Notes: generated from the letters alone by a model not told the origin. A DNA stretch of 64,000 nucleotides from Okeania sp. SIO2B3 (GCF_010672525.1 NZ_JAAHGH010000017.1:1-64000); one strand, 5' to 3'; positions 45,872 to 54,927 are shown, counted from the first letter of the stretch. A program made the numbers and translations.

Positions 45872-46653
45872 AAGGCAAAAGATATTATATTTGATTTATG
45901 AAGTTTTGATGTAGATTTTAGTTTATACACAAAAGCTTGTTAAAATATATTGAAGACTACAATTATAATTCTAGAGTGGAGAATACACTTAGAATTGAGT
46001 TTATAGCTATTTACAGCTCAACTAATCATAAAAATTAGATAATAAAATATATAGGATTTTTTTTAATTGGCAAGAATTAATAATATTTTATAATGTCCAT
46101 TTCAATATTTCTTGTTCAGTGTAAAAATTTCAAACCTGTATTTGATTAAGTCACAAATAACTATGTATTAGTGGAAAATCACCAAAAACAATAAATGTAG
46201 TTTAAATTATATTCAATTATCTATAAAATTACTTAATATTCGGGTAATTGATGTTGCCTATTTGTGAAATTTAGATTGAATCAACTTTTTTTGACAATTT
46301 CCTGAAATAAAAAAAATATACAGAAAATAGGAAATAATTCTGGTAGTAAATCTATTTTAAAAGTGATTTTTGTTTTTTTCCTTAGTAGTTCTTATATTTT
46401 TTATTTACTTATTTCATATTCATAACTTTTGAACTTCTCAAGAAGTCTGATCGATATTTTTCTGATTCTTCTTTTTTAAAAAAATCATAGTTAACTTCTC
46501 GTTCCGAGATCTTCTTAATACAACAATTAACTGTTAATTAATATTTGACAACTTGCCAACTTGCATTGATAGGCAAGTTAGTTTTAAAAATATGATAGTT
46601 GAGGTGGTGAAACCAATTATATTCAACACCCCATAATTTATTAAACTGAGATT
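45872..46653. other. AT-rich spacer upstream of the histidine kinase
   Basis: About 780 bp with very low GC and no supported gene, RNA or repeat family. A small inverted motif CTTGCCAACTTGC/GGCAAGTTAG at 46552-46580 (ACTTGCCAAC and GATAGGCAAGT) might be a regulatory site. Confidence 0.4.
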
Positions 46654-48801
46654 ATGTACCATCTAACAGTACAAACACAAAATCAGACTAGGGAAGAAAT
46701 TTCAAAAATGAAACAAAGGCCAACAAAAGCAACTAATGATGGTCATTCAACCCTTCCCCAGAGTCATCAATATCCAGAGATACATGGGAGTCACCATCAA
46801 TTATGCCAATTCATCAAACACATACCTGTTGCTATAGCAATGCTGGACAAGGAAATGCGCTATCTAGCAACTTCTGGGATGTGGTTACAATATTGGCAAC
46901 TTGAATCTGATGAAATTATCGGTAATCAACACGATCAGCTATTCCCTAATCTCCCAGAATCTTGGGATAAACAAGCTAAAAAATGTCTACTTGGTATCAT
47001 TGACCAATTTGATTTAGAACATCTAATTACCGCTCCTACTCCTAATGGATTTATACAACGGGTAAAATGGAATGTCAAATCTTGGTATATAGATGAAGGT
47101 ATTATTGGTGGCCTGATTTTATCTATAGAGGAAATAACACCAGACAAACAACTTCAACAACAATTAGAATTAACTCAGTTAGCAACAGATAATGCAGCTG
47201 ATGCTATTTTCTGGATGACAATTGATGGACAAATATGTTACACAAATAAACAGGGATGTAATTTTCTTGGCTACTCCGAATCTGAGTTACTTGAACTAAC
47301 AATTCACGACATAGACTTAGAATTATCAGTAGAAGTTTGGCAAACTCATTGGCAAGAAGTTAAAAATCAAAATTCTTTGAGATTAGAGTCTAATTTTCTG
47401 ACCAAAAAAGGCGACATTTTACCTGTAGAAATTAATGTTAATTATTTAGAATTTCAGGGTAATGAATATCAATGTGCTTTTGTGCGTAACATTTCTCAGC
47501 AAAATCAAATTAATCTGCATTTACGAGAAGCTAAGGAACAATTGCAAGCGGTGTTAAATGCTGTACCAGGATTAGTTTCATGGGTAGATGCAGATTTACG
47601 ATATATAGGAGTTAATCAACATCTAGCTAATGCCTATAATTTACCCATAGAAACTTTTATTAATCAAGAAGTAGGATTTTTGCAAACAAGCCCAGAATTT
47701 AATAATTTTGTTTATGAATTTTTTGCTAAACCAGATTGGAATTATGCCAAAGAAGTAAAAACCAATGTTAGAGGAAATACTAGAACTTATCTAATAGTTG
47801 CTCAAAAATATTATCGTGATGAAGTATCGTTACCATCAGCAGTTTTTGTCGGTTTAGATATTACAGAACGTTTGGAAATGGAGGCTTCACTACGTAATAG
47901 TCAGAAAAAATTCCGGCAACAAGCTTATCAATTAGAGCAAACTTTGCAGAAACTAAACTCGACAACTACTCAATTAATTCAAAAGCAAAAAATGTCTTTC
48001 TTAGGACAGCTGATTACAGGTGTTGTCCATGAAGTGAATAATCCTATTAATTTTATTTCTGGCAATATTGCTCATGCGATAAAAGACGTTAAAGATTTGT
48101 TGAATTTAGTAGATATCTACCAACAAAATTATCCTCGTCTTTTACCAGAAATTGAAGATATAGAACTAGATTTTATTCAAGAAGATTTGCCAAAATTATT
48201 AGACTCAATCATGGCAGGAGCAGAAAGAATTGGAGATGTAGTAAGCTCACTCAAACAGTTTTCTACAGCAGAGGAAGAATCTATAAAAGCAGTAGATATT
48301 CACAAAGGTTTAGACAGTACACTTTTAATTTTACAGAATCAGTTTCAAGGCAAAGGAGGTCGTCCTGATATTAGTTTGATGAAAAATTATGGGAGTTTAC
48401 CAAAAGTAGAATGTTATCCTGGACAGTTGAATCAAGTCTTTATGCACATTTTAACTAATGCTATTGATTCATTGGAGGAGAAACACGAAGATTTAGTAAC
48501 AAAAAATATCAGCAATCAGCCATTTGAACCACAGATTTTAATTAGTACAAAAGTCAAAGATAATTCTGTAGAAATTGCTATTTCTGATAATGGCTCTGGC
48601 ATGACTGAAGAAATCTCTAGTCGTATATTTGAACCTCTATTTACTACTAAACATACAGAAAAAAATATAGGTTTAGGCTTGTCAATTTCTCAGGAATTAA
48701 TTGTTGAAAAACATCATGGAAAGTTGTACTGTAATTCTCTAGCTAGAGAAGGTACGGAATTTATAATTGAGATTCCTATTAAGTTTTATAGCTCAAGTTA
48801 G
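46654..48801 (+). CDS. PAS-domain sensor histidine kinase
   Basis: The 715-residue soluble kinase has three PAS segments: about 50-155 (VAIAMLDKEMRYLATSGMWL), 165-285 (WMTIDGQICYTNKQGCNFLG) and 292-415 (LVSWVDADLRYIGVNQHLA). A coiled coil (SQKKFRQQAYQLEQTLQKL) leads to the phosphoacceptor region GVVHEVNNPINF (His459). The HATPase_c domain has N box HILTNAIDSLEE, G1 ISDNGSGM, F box IFEPLFTTK and G2 GLGLSIS. There are no transmembrane segments, so the signal is cytosolic. No response regulator is adjacent. A second ATG (MKQRPTKAT) lies 22 codons in and cannot be excluded. Confidence 0.93.
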   Translation: MYHLTVQTQNQTREEISKMKQRPTKATNDGHSTLPQSHQYPEIHGSHHQLCQFIKHIPVAIAMLDKEMRYLATSGMWLQYWQLESDEIIGNQHDQLFPNLPESWDKQAKKCLLGIIDQFDLEHLITAPTPNGFIQRVKWNVKSWYIDEGIIGGLILSIEEITPDKQLQQQLELTQLATDNAADAIFWMTIDGQICYTNKQGCNFLGYSESELLELTIHDIDLELSVEVWQTHWQEVKNQNSLRLESNFLTKKGDILPVEINVNYLEFQGNEYQCAFVRNISQQNQINLHLREAKEQLQAVLNAVPGLVSWVDADLRYIGVNQHLANAYNLPIETFINQEVGFLQTSPEFNNFVYEFFAKPDWNYAKEVKTNVRGNTRTYLIVAQKYYRDEVSLPSAVFVGLDITERLEMEASLRNSQKKFRQQAYQLEQTLQKLNSTTTQLIQKQKMSFLGQLITGVVHEVNNPINFISGNIAHAIKDVKDLLNLVDIYQQNYPRLLPEIEDIELDFIQEDLPKLLDSIMAGAERIGDVVSSLKQFSTAEEESIKAVDIHKGLDSTLLILQNQFQGKGGRPDISLMKNYGSLPKVECYPGQLNQVFMHILTNAIDSLEEKHEDLVTKNISNQPFEPQILISTKVKDNSVEIAISDNGSGMTEEISSRIFEPLFTTKHTEKNIGLGLSISQELIVEKHHGKLYCNSLAREGTEFIIEIPIKFYSSS

Positions 48802-48924
48802 AAAAAAAACAATTGAAGAAGGAAGAAGGAAGAAGGGAAAATTGCTTATGAGGGGTATTAAACCCGCCACAGATAAAGATAAAAAAAGACTTTTCTCCAA
48901 TCCTATCCGTTTTAAGGCTATCTA

Positions 48925-49156
48925 TTACCGATAAATTGTGGGTATGCGCCTCCCCTTTTAAGGGGATAAAAGCGGTCGTTTTGCTGGCGCATAACTTACG
49001 TTAACGCTACGCGACATGTTTGCGGAGCATTCCGTAGGAAAAAGCGTAGCTTCCCGAAGGGTGGGATGGCGAGAAAACCTGCGCCATATCCATCAGACCA
49101 AGAGAAGAAAAATTTTTTCCTTTGAGTCAATGCTATCTGTTTTAAAGGAGAGGTAA
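48925..49156. repeat. Family D dispersed repeat, copy 5 (long form)
   Basis: The element runs from TTACCGATAAATTGTGGG to GGAGAGGTAA and carries the complete GC-rich core, with GTTAACGCTACGCGACATG, TTTGCGGAGCATTCCG, GCGTAGCTTCCCGAAGGG and ACCTGCGCCATATCC. The core is inverted relative to copies 1 and 4. Confidence 0.75.
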
Positions 49157-49384
49157 TAATTAATAATTAATAATTAATTATTAATTGTTGAACCACATCT
49201 TTACTTAACGTAAAACCTGATAAATATAGACCAGTTATCTATAAGTCTTTGAGAGGCTTTTTCCGGAGAAAAGTGTATTGAAAAGTACATTTTTTGAGAA
49301 CTGTAGACAAGATTCTTGCTCCCCACACCCCCACCCTGGAATACTTTTAAGACTTATGGATAAGAGATAGGTTTTAAGGAGAGG

Positions 49385-49500
49385 TATAGCAATGAGCGCT
49401 GGTATATTTACAAATTGCAGGAGAGGCCAAATAGCTAAAAGTCTTATATGATCAGCAATTTATTTCCCCAGATGAGCTGTTGCCTGCGCACAGCGCTATA
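49385..49500. repeat. Family F MITE-like element, copy 3 (minimal form)
   Basis: The 116-bp copy from TATAGCAATGAGCGCTGG to GCACAGCGCTATA lacks the GC-rich module of copy 1, so it probably represents the basic unit. Confidence 0.82.
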
Positions 49501-49544
49501 ATTGTGAATTATTAATTGTTAAAAAATTATCTATAATTACGATA

Positions 49545-49655
49545 TCAAGAAAATTTTTCGACCAGAGCTAATAAAAAATTTACAGTTAAAAATCCAACTC
49601 CTAAAAGAAGGATAAAAAACAAAGTGACACTAAAAATAGACTGAATTTTTTTCAT
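49545..49655 (-). CDS. Possible 36-residue single-helix membrane protein
   Basis: A short minus-strand frame reads MKKIQSIFSVTLFFILLLGV and then GFLTVNFLLALVEKFS: a positive N-terminus, one long hydrophobic helix and a short charged tail, the shape of small cyanobacterial photosystem or stress membrane peptides. It does not match PsbT, PsbX, PsbY or Ycf12 patterns that I know. The ribosome site is weak. It may be a chance frame in AT-rich DNA. Confidence 0.35.
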   Translation of the reverse strand: MKKIQSIFSVTLFFILLLGVGFLTVNFLLALVEKFS

Positions 49656-50052
49656 AGTACATTTTTGATACGAAATTTAGATGGGGAAGTGAAAATTATA
49701 AAATTCTATTCTAATTCTATAAGCTGCTAAAAATCGTAAAATCAGAACAGAATATTTCTTCGATTATGTATAGTATTTATCTATAAGTAAGCATAGTATA
49801 GAAGCAAGTCGGATTGCATTTAGATTTGTAACCTCCTTTCATAATTAAAAAAGTTGATGCTCTTGATTAGTTAAGAAACATCACCAAGACTTATAATTAT
49901 TTGTGGTTAGAATGGATGTGGGTAAGTCTAGTTGAACGGTAAGTTGATTACTGTCAAAAAAATAGGCATCGAATGCACTCAAGACTAAGAATAGAAAACT
50001 TTTTCTGCTACTGCCTTACATTCAGCTTAAGGAATATAAGGAATATATAGTT

Positions 50053-50826
50053 ATGGGGAATAAAGATTCATTACTCCGGAAAGCTCTGAAACCAACTTTG
50101 TATAAAAAGCATTGGATCAATTTAGTGGAGTATGCTTCAATAGTCGGTTCGGCAGTAGGTGCTTTTGCAGTAGCAGTTGGAAGTCATACTTTTTATGCAG
50201 TAGCTCCTCTAACATTGGCCTTATCTCTAAATGTGGCTAATAGATATAGATTTGAACGACAAATGCAATTATCTCAGCAGTCTGAGATGGTAGAAGTTCA
50301 AAAATCAGTAGAAAAGCTAGAAAAAAATGCTGTAAAGGTAATAGTAAAGCTTCGTCAACAGCTTTCTACAGATATTGAATCAGTTCGTGAAACACTCTCT
50401 AATCAATCAATACAAGGCGTAAACTCAGAAATACAACAGCAACTAATTGCACTAGAATCTTCAGTTTCTTCTGTACAACAAAGTTTAGCATCTGTAGATA
50501 CAAAAGCTTTGAATACAAATGATTGGCAAACAGTGAATGGCCGTCTTTTGGTAATTGAGGAAGCGATCGCTAATTTGCAAAGAGATATGGAAGCATTGGC
50601 CAAGGAACCTCAATCACAAATATCTCAACTTCAGGCCAAAATTGAAGATTTGGAAATACAAAATACAGAAGTTGTCAAACCTCATTTGAAGCGCTTAATT
50701 ACTCTTGTTAGACAATTGCAACATACAAGTTATTCAAACTCATCATCTCATCAATCTGTAATTTCAAAACAACAGTTCAGAGAACGTAATAGTGAGTCAG
50801 TTAAGCAACCTGAAGGTAGGTTTTAA
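50053..50826 (+). CDS. Membrane-anchored coiled-coil protein of unknown function
   Basis: The 257-residue protein has two adjacent hydrophobic segments (about 27-62: EYASIVGSAVGAFAVAVGSH and YAVAPLTLALSLNVANRY), then a long coiled coil from about 75 to 225 with regular Leu/Val/Ile heptads (VEVQKSVEKLEKNAVKVIVK, IEEAIANLQRDMEALAKE) and a polar Ser-rich tail. No enzymatic motif is seen. Such hairpin-plus-coiled-coil proteins often act as cytoskeletal or envelope scaffolds in cyanobacteria, but that is inference. AAGGAATATAAGGAATAT precedes the ATG. Confidence 0.75.
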   Translation: MGNKDSLLRKALKPTLYKKHWINLVEYASIVGSAVGAFAVAVGSHTFYAVAPLTLALSLNVANRYRFERQMQLSQQSEMVEVQKSVEKLEKNAVKVIVKLRQQLSTDIESVRETLSNQSIQGVNSEIQQQLIALESSVSSVQQSLASVDTKALNTNDWQTVNGRLLVIEEAIANLQRDMEALAKEPQSQISQLQAKIEDLEIQNTEVVKPHLKRLITLVRQLQHTSYSNSSSHQSVISKQQFRERNSESVKQPEGRF

Positions 50827-50864
50827 TAATTAATAATGAATAATTAATAATGAATAATTAATAA

Positions 50865-50961
50865 TTACTTCTCCTTTAAAACGGATAGGATTGACTCAAA
50901 GGAAAAATTTTCTTTTTATCCCCTTATAAAGAGGAGGCTTTCAAGCACAATTTTTCGGTAA
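50865..50961. repeat. Family D dispersed repeat, copy 6 (short form, inverted)
   Basis: TTACTTCTCCTTTAAAACGG at the left and CACAATTTTTCGGTAA at the right correspond to the reversed ends of the short form at 6700-6797. It is preceded by AATAATTAATAATGA runs. Confidence 0.65.
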
Positions 50962-51010
50962 ATAATAAAACTATAAGATAAGTTGATTATTAATGTAGAT
51001 TTCAAGAAAA

Positions 51011-51280
51011 ATGACTCAGATTATTTTAGAAAAACTAAAGCCTTTTGTGATAAATCGATTGAAAATATTGGCTCAAAAAAATAATCGTAGCTTGGAGGAA
51101 GAAATCACAGCAATTTTGGAGAAAGTTTTAGAAACTGAAGTGGAAATTAAGCCGAAATATGAAGGATGGCAACCGGGATTTTTTGAAGAGGTTATAGGAG
51201 GTTGGGCTGGTGAACCTTTAGTGCGAGAACCTCAACCAGAATATCAGGAACGAGAACCTTCTGTGAAAGAAAAACGATAA
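51011..51280 (+). CDS. VapB/FitA-type antitoxin, cut short by an in-frame stop
   Basis: The 89-residue protein has the ribbon-helix-helix start TQIILEKLKPFVINRLKIL and AQKNNRSLEEEITAILEKVL, then the C-terminal toxin-binding module WQPGFFEEVIGGWAGEPLVR with EPQPEYQEREP. It nearly equals the intact antitoxin at 52874. Directly after the TAA at 51278-51280, in the same frame, a second diverged module follows (WSPDFFEKTCGSWESDLVRE, then SQPEYQERESLL) up to TGA at 51377-51379, overlapping the ATG of the broken vapC. The original antitoxin therefore had two modules, or gained one by duplication, and now ends early. Its toxin partner is destroyed. Confidence 0.78.
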   Translation: MTQIILEKLKPFVINRLKILAQKNNRSLEEEITAILEKVLETEVEIKPKYEGWQPGFFEEVIGGWAGEPLVREPQPEYQEREPSVKEKR

Positions 51281-51375
51281 TGGTCTCCTGATTTTTTTGA
51301 AAAAACTTGTGGCAGTTGGGAAAGTGACTTAGTGCGAGAATCTCAACCAGAATATCAGGAAAGAGAGTCTTTGTT

Positions 51376-51453
51376 ATGAGTTATTTATTAGATACAAATG
51401 CTTGTATTAAATACTTATCTAGAAAAAAGGGAGTAGGCAGTAGGAGGAAATAA
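51376..51453 (+). pseudogene. vapC toxin gene truncated by a family E element
   Basis: The frame begins with ATGA overlap and reads MSYLLDTNACIKYL, matching MSYLLDTNVCIKLI of the intact toxin at 53128. It then runs into the family E element, encoding SRKKGVGSRRK and a stop. Only the first PIN aspartate remains, and the rest of the gene is not found downstream of the element. Confidence 0.88.
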
Positions 51454-51506
51454 TTGATAATTTCTGTGCGATAATTGATTTTATTTTTTCTGTTTAGAGA
51501 TGTCTA
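51412..51506. repeat. Family E MITE-like element, copy 3 (in vapC)
   Basis: The right end AGAGATGTCTA and the interior GGGAGTAGGCAGTAGG, TAATTGATAATTTCTGTGCG and TAATTGATTTTATTTTT match copies 1 and 2. The left end is worn (TACTTATCTAGAAAAAAGGG for TAGACATCTCCA...). It lies inside vapC codons. Confidence 0.75.
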
Positions 51507-51617
51507 ATAGTTTTGACTTGAGCTGATAGCTAATAACTGATAGTTTCATGCTTAAAGCTATAATTAAAAAATGAGCAGTTTTGATTACTAATTTAAAGTT
51601 AATTATTAACTAAGGAA

Positions 51618-52544
51618 ATGACTATCAATAACAATCCATCTAATATCAAAATATCTCTACCAGATAATACTCAATTACCAGAATCAGACGGCACTTTTAG
51701 TACCAATCCATCTAACATCAAAATATCTCTACCAGACCATACTCAATTACCAGAATCAGACAGCATTTTCAGTAACAATCTACCTCCGAAAATATTTATA
51801 CCAGACCATACTCATTTACCAGAATCAGACGGTACTTTTGTCAATAGTTTTCAGTATCCCCAAAGCAGTTTATTAACAGATTCGATTCAACCTGTACTAG
51901 ATAAAATTCATCCGGAAAAACAATATTGTATTGGTCAAAGTTTAGGAATTTATTGGCGAATTGTTGAACCTTTAAAACGAGGTGCTGTTGCTCCAGATTG
52001 GTGCTATTTTCCTCATATTTTACCCACATTAGATGGTGAAATTCGTCGTTCTTATTTTTTGTGGGGAGAGGCTATTCTACCATCAATTGTTATAGAATTT
52101 GTGTTGGGAGATGCTTCGGAAGAAAGAGATAAAACACCTCTTATTCGAGGGGAAAATGAATCCACACAAACACCTGGTAAATTCTGGGTTTATGAAAGAG
52201 TAATTCGACCAGTATATTATGCTATTTATGAAGTTCAAAAACCAAGATTAGAAGTATATCGACTTATGTATGGAGATGAATTGGTAGCTAAGTTTGAGTT
52301 AATAGAGGCAAATGAGCGGGGTCATTATCCAATTTCAAACTTAGGAGTAGAGTTAGGTATTTGGTCTGGTAGTTATCAAAATATGGAACTACCTTGGTTA
52401 CGTTGGTGGGATAGTGAGGGTAATTTGTTAACGACAAGTGGAGAAAGGTTGGAAACGACAGAATTATTATTGGCACAAGAAAGTCAAAAAGCTGAAAAGT
52501 TGGCTGAAAAGTTAAGAGCAATGGGTATCGATCCGGAGGAGTGA
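51618..52544 (+). CDS. Uma2/DUF820-family nuclease-fold protein with triplicated N-terminus
   Basis: The 308-residue protein is a Uma2-type member of the PD-(D/E)XK-like superfamily common in cyanobacteria. Its core includes AVAPDWCYFPH, LPSIVIEFVLGDASEERDKT (Glu and Asp of the putative active site), GKFWVYERVIRPVYYAIYEV and LEVYRLMYGDELVAKFELI. The C-terminal part is helical (LLLAQESQKAEKLAEKLRAM). The usual single N-terminal motif LPDHTHLPESDGTF appears three times because of a 72-bp tandem duplication. Family function is unproven; many copies occur per genome, often near toxin-antitoxin genes as here. Confidence 0.85.
   Translation: MTINNNPSNIKISLPDNTQLPESDGTFSTNPSNIKISLPDHTQLPESDSIFSNNLPPKIFIPDHTHLPESDGTFVNSFQYPQSSLLTDSIQPVLDKIHPEKQYCIGQSLGIYWRIVEPLKRGAVAPDWCYFPHILPTLDGEIRRSYFLWGEAILPSIVIEFVLGDASEERDKTPLIRGENESTQTPGKFWVYERVIRPVYYAIYEVQKPRLEVYRLMYGDELVAKFELIEANERGHYPISNLGVELGIWSGSYQNMELPWLRWWDSEGNLLTTSGERLETTELLLAQESQKAEKLAEKLRAMGIDPEE
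51633..51845 (+). repeat. 72-bp in-frame tandem repeat, three copies
   Basis: Units start at 51633, 51705 and 51777, each encoding PSNIKISLPDHTQLPESDGT-like sequence. Units one and two are almost identical. Unit three is diverged and merges into the native DUF820 start. Confidence 0.88.
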
Positions 52545-52592
52545 GGTTTGAGGTTAAAGAGTTATGTATTAGAGCGATCGCCGAGATAATTA

Positions 52593-52752
52593 GGATTTGC
52601 TGAAAAAGTCTTTTTTAAGGAGTAGGGAACCCACCCCTAACCCCTCCCAGGAGGGGAAAAGGGGAGTGGGGGAGTAGGGGAGCAATTTTTTTTGAGAAAA
52701 AAAGGCTAAAATCTTTATCTGTTAATGCTTTTATATTTAATCAGCAGAGCAA
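52593..52752. repeat. Family B MITE-like element, copy 4
   Basis: The left end GGATTTGCTGA and the right end TCAGCAGAGCAA are flanked exactly by TAATTA (52587-52592, 52753-52758). It contains the ACCCCTAACCCCTCCCAGG module and a GGGAGTAGGG run. It is 160 bp long, without coding potential. Confidence 0.85.
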
Positions 52753-52873
52753 TAATTATAAATCTTATCAGAGCGAACTGTTTTTCCGATTATGCTGTTA
52801 AGTAGTAGAAAAATTTGAGTAGAAATAATAAAATGATAAGATAAGTTTATTATTGATAAAAATTTAACGAAAA

Positions 52874-53131
52874 ATGACTCAGATTATTTTAGAAAAACTC
52901 AAGCCTTATTTAATAGATAAATTAAAAAGTTTAGCTGCAAAAAATAATCGTAGTTTGGAAGAAGAAATCACAGAAATATTGGAGCAAGCTTTAGAAACTG
53001 AAGTGGAAATTAAGCCGAAATATGAAGGATGGCAACCGGGATTTTTTGAAGAGGTGATAGGAGGTTGGAGTGGTGAACCTTTAGTGCGAGAACCTCAACC
53101 AGAATATCAGGAACGAGAACCTTTATTATGA
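52874..53131 (+). CDS. vapB: VapB/FitA-type antitoxin
   Basis: The 85-residue protein has a ribbon-helix-helix N-terminus (TQIILEKLKPYLIDKLKSLA, NNRSLEEEITEILEQAL) that binds its own promoter, and a C-terminal toxin-binding peptide (GWQPGFFEEVIGGWSGEPLV, PEYQERE). The stop overlaps the toxin start by 4 bp (ATGA), typical of translational coupling. It is nearly identical to the antitoxin at 51011 in both halves, so the two loci are recent duplicates. No strong ribosome site is seen, but the start matches the paralogue. Confidence 0.88.
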   Translation: MTQIILEKLKPYLIDKLKSLAAKNNRSLEEEITEILEQALETEVEIKPKYEGWQPGFFEEVIGGWSGEPLVREPQPEYQEREPLL

Positions 53132-53532
53132 GTTATTTGTTAGATACTAATGTCTGCATTAAACTAATTAATAATACAAATCAAGCAGTTGCTCGGAGAT
53201 TAGCTCAGGAAAACCCCAAACAAATTTATCTTTGTACGGTGGTTGAGTTCGAGTTATATTATGGAGCATATCGAAGTCAAAAAGTTGATGATAATATTGC
53301 TAAGTTAAAACGTTTTTTTAATCAATTTAATTTGCTAAATTTTGATAGTAGCTCGGCAAAAATAGCAGGTTATATTCGGGATAAATTAAATAAAAAAGGA
53401 ACACCAATAGGAGTCTACGATTTACAAATTGCTTCAATTGCATTGGCGAATGATTTGGTGTTGGTGACACATAATGTGAATGAATTTACCAGAATTGATG
53501 GATTAAAATATGAAGATTGGGAAACAGATTAA
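53128..53532 (+). CDS. vapC: VapC-type PIN-domain toxin ribonuclease
   Basis: The 134-residue PIN protein has LLDTNVCIKLI (Asp6), TVVEFELYYGAYRS (Glu42), GVYDLQIASIALANDLVLVT (Asp98) and the final HNVNEFTRIDGLKYEDW. These acidic residues bind the metal ions for RNA cleavage; VapC toxins usually cut tRNA or rRNA. It starts inside the antitoxin stop codon. It is the intact counterpart of the vapC destroyed at 51376. Confidence 0.92.
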   Translation: MSYLLDTNVCIKLINNTNQAVARRLAQENPKQIYLCTVVEFELYYGAYRSQKVDDNIAKLKRFFNQFNLLNFDSSSAKIAGYIRDKLNKKGTPIGVYDLQIASIALANDLVLVTHNVNEFTRIDGLKYEDWETD

Positions 53533-53567
53533 GTCGAATAGATCTTAGCAAAAATTTGATGCTAGGA

Positions 53568-54443
53568 TTAGCGATCACTTGGTTCGTTTAAAAAGCAATT
53601 GATACATGAATCATTTTTATTTTCTCTTTTAGGTGTATCTTGAAAGATTACTGGAAAAAGTTCTCCTACAATAAGAGGCATTCCTAAGAAGAAAAATAAT
53701 AATAAAATTAAAAGTCTTTCTACTATTGGTATTCTGCTAATTATATTGTTGGCTGAAATGTCTATAAGTTCGTCTTTTAAAACATCTTTTAAAATGTCTA
53801 TATCAGCTTGATTAAAATCCCCAGGAATAGTAATGACTAATTGGGGCTTGCCAAAAAACTTAGTACCCATAAAACTGACATCTTTAACAGCTATATCCAG
53901 ATTTTGTTCAGTAATTTTATTCTTTAATCCCCCTGATTGAAAAAGTTCTTCTATTTTTTCTAGTCCTGATTGAGAACCCTCTAAAATTAATTTAAGACTA
54001 CCTGGTGTAATATTTGCCACAAAAGCATCAACAGCTAAGTCTTCTAAAATACTAATAATAGATTTTAATGTTTCTATTGATTTTCTTTTAACAGTACCAG
54101 CAATTGCAAATGAAGCTTTTTCTTGTTTTTCCTCTTTCTCTTGTCCTTCGTTTTCTTCTTCTTCTAATTCTTGTATTTCTAGTTCAAAGTCTAATAATTT
54201 AAGTGTCTTGCATATGATGTTAAATATATCTAGCAGAATAGGCTTTTGATTAAAAAATTTACTTATTGTATTGCGGCCTATTCTACGTCCTGTCTCAAGT
54301 TCGATTCTGTCTTGAAGTTTTGTTTGCGAAGGTATCCCCTCTCTTCGCATAGCTCTTTTAGCTCTTTCGATCAACTTATCATTTGGTGTAGCAGTTACCC
54401 GTTCTTTACTCGAAGATTTTTTATCTTGGTTTACATTGCCCAT
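53568..54443 (-). CDS. HTH protein with an effector-associated-domain-like region and C-terminal membrane helix
   Basis: The 291-residue protein starts with a helix-turn-helix-like region (about 20-85: NDKLIERAKRAMRREGIPSQ, RIGRNTISKFFNQKPI) resembling XRE-type DNA-binding folds of cyanobacterial NTPase/effector proteins. A Glu/Lys-rich linker follows (about 92-110). Residues about 125-200 (LEDLAVDAFVANITPGSLKL, ILEGSQSGLEKIEELFQSGG) resemble the small adaptor (death-like or effector-associated) domains of cyanobacterial conflict systems. A hydrophobic helix (VERLLILLLFFFLGMPLIVG) near 237-256 should anchor it. No enzymatic domain is attached. Iterated 11-bp repeats lie 154 bp upstream, possible operators. 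The domain assignment is inference. Confidence 0.65.
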   Translation of the reverse strand: MGNVNQDKKSSSKERVTATPNDKLIERAKRAMRREGIPSQTKLQDRIELETGRRIGRNTISKFFNQKPILLDIFNIICKTLKLLDFELEIQELEEEENEGQEKEEKQEKASFAIAGTVKRKSIETLKSIISILEDLAVDAFVANITPGSLKLILEGSQSGLEKIEELFQSGGLKNKITEQNLDIAVKDVSFMGTKFFGKPQLVITIPGDFNQADIDILKDVLKDELIDISANNIISRIPIVERLLILLLFFFLGMPLIVGELFPVIFQDTPKRENKNDSCINCFLNEPSDR

Positions 54444-54927
54444 AGAAGGTATCTATAAAATAAATCTTGAAGGATACAAAAATTAGGTTTTTGTGGGTTA
54501 CGGCTAATTACAGCAGCTCACTATTTATTAAGCTTAACTATGGTTATTTTTTCTGACCTGTAGCCACTACTCTAGGAAAGCTAGGTTGAGCATAAAACAA
54601 TCATAAGGCAATCATAAGACAATCACAAAACACAAGGCTATCACAACAAAACCTTTATATAATGTATATTCCAGGATTTTTAGTAAAAAATTAGTTGATT
54701 GTACTGCAAGGTAATTGAGTTATTTATGCAAGTTTTACTTGTGAATATATTTCTAGTCTTATCGTAGCTTTTTCGTTTTTTTTATAAATTTTAATACAGT
54801 TAAAGTCAATTACTTTGTCGCTCATAAATTGAACATAAAAAAATCAAAACAAAACCATTAGTCAATCAATTCCATAAAATTTTGAGGTGATACTAAGAAT
54901 ACAAACAACATTTAAGAGAAATAAAAA
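54444..54927. other. Divergent regulatory spacer
   Basis: About 480 bp between the divergent HTH gene and the small repeat protein. Besides the 11-bp iterons at 54597-54629, it is AT-rich with T- and A-tracts. No gene is seen. Confidence 0.5.
54597..54629. promoter_or_regulatory. Three tandem 11-bp iterons (putative operator)
   Basis: ACAATCATAAG, GCAATCATAAG and ACAATCACAAA follow each other without gaps, and a partial CTATCACAA lies 9 bp on. One helical turn of spacing places equivalent bases on the same DNA face, as in repressor or initiator binding arrays. The neighbouring HTH protein is the obvious candidate ligand. Confidence 0.55.
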
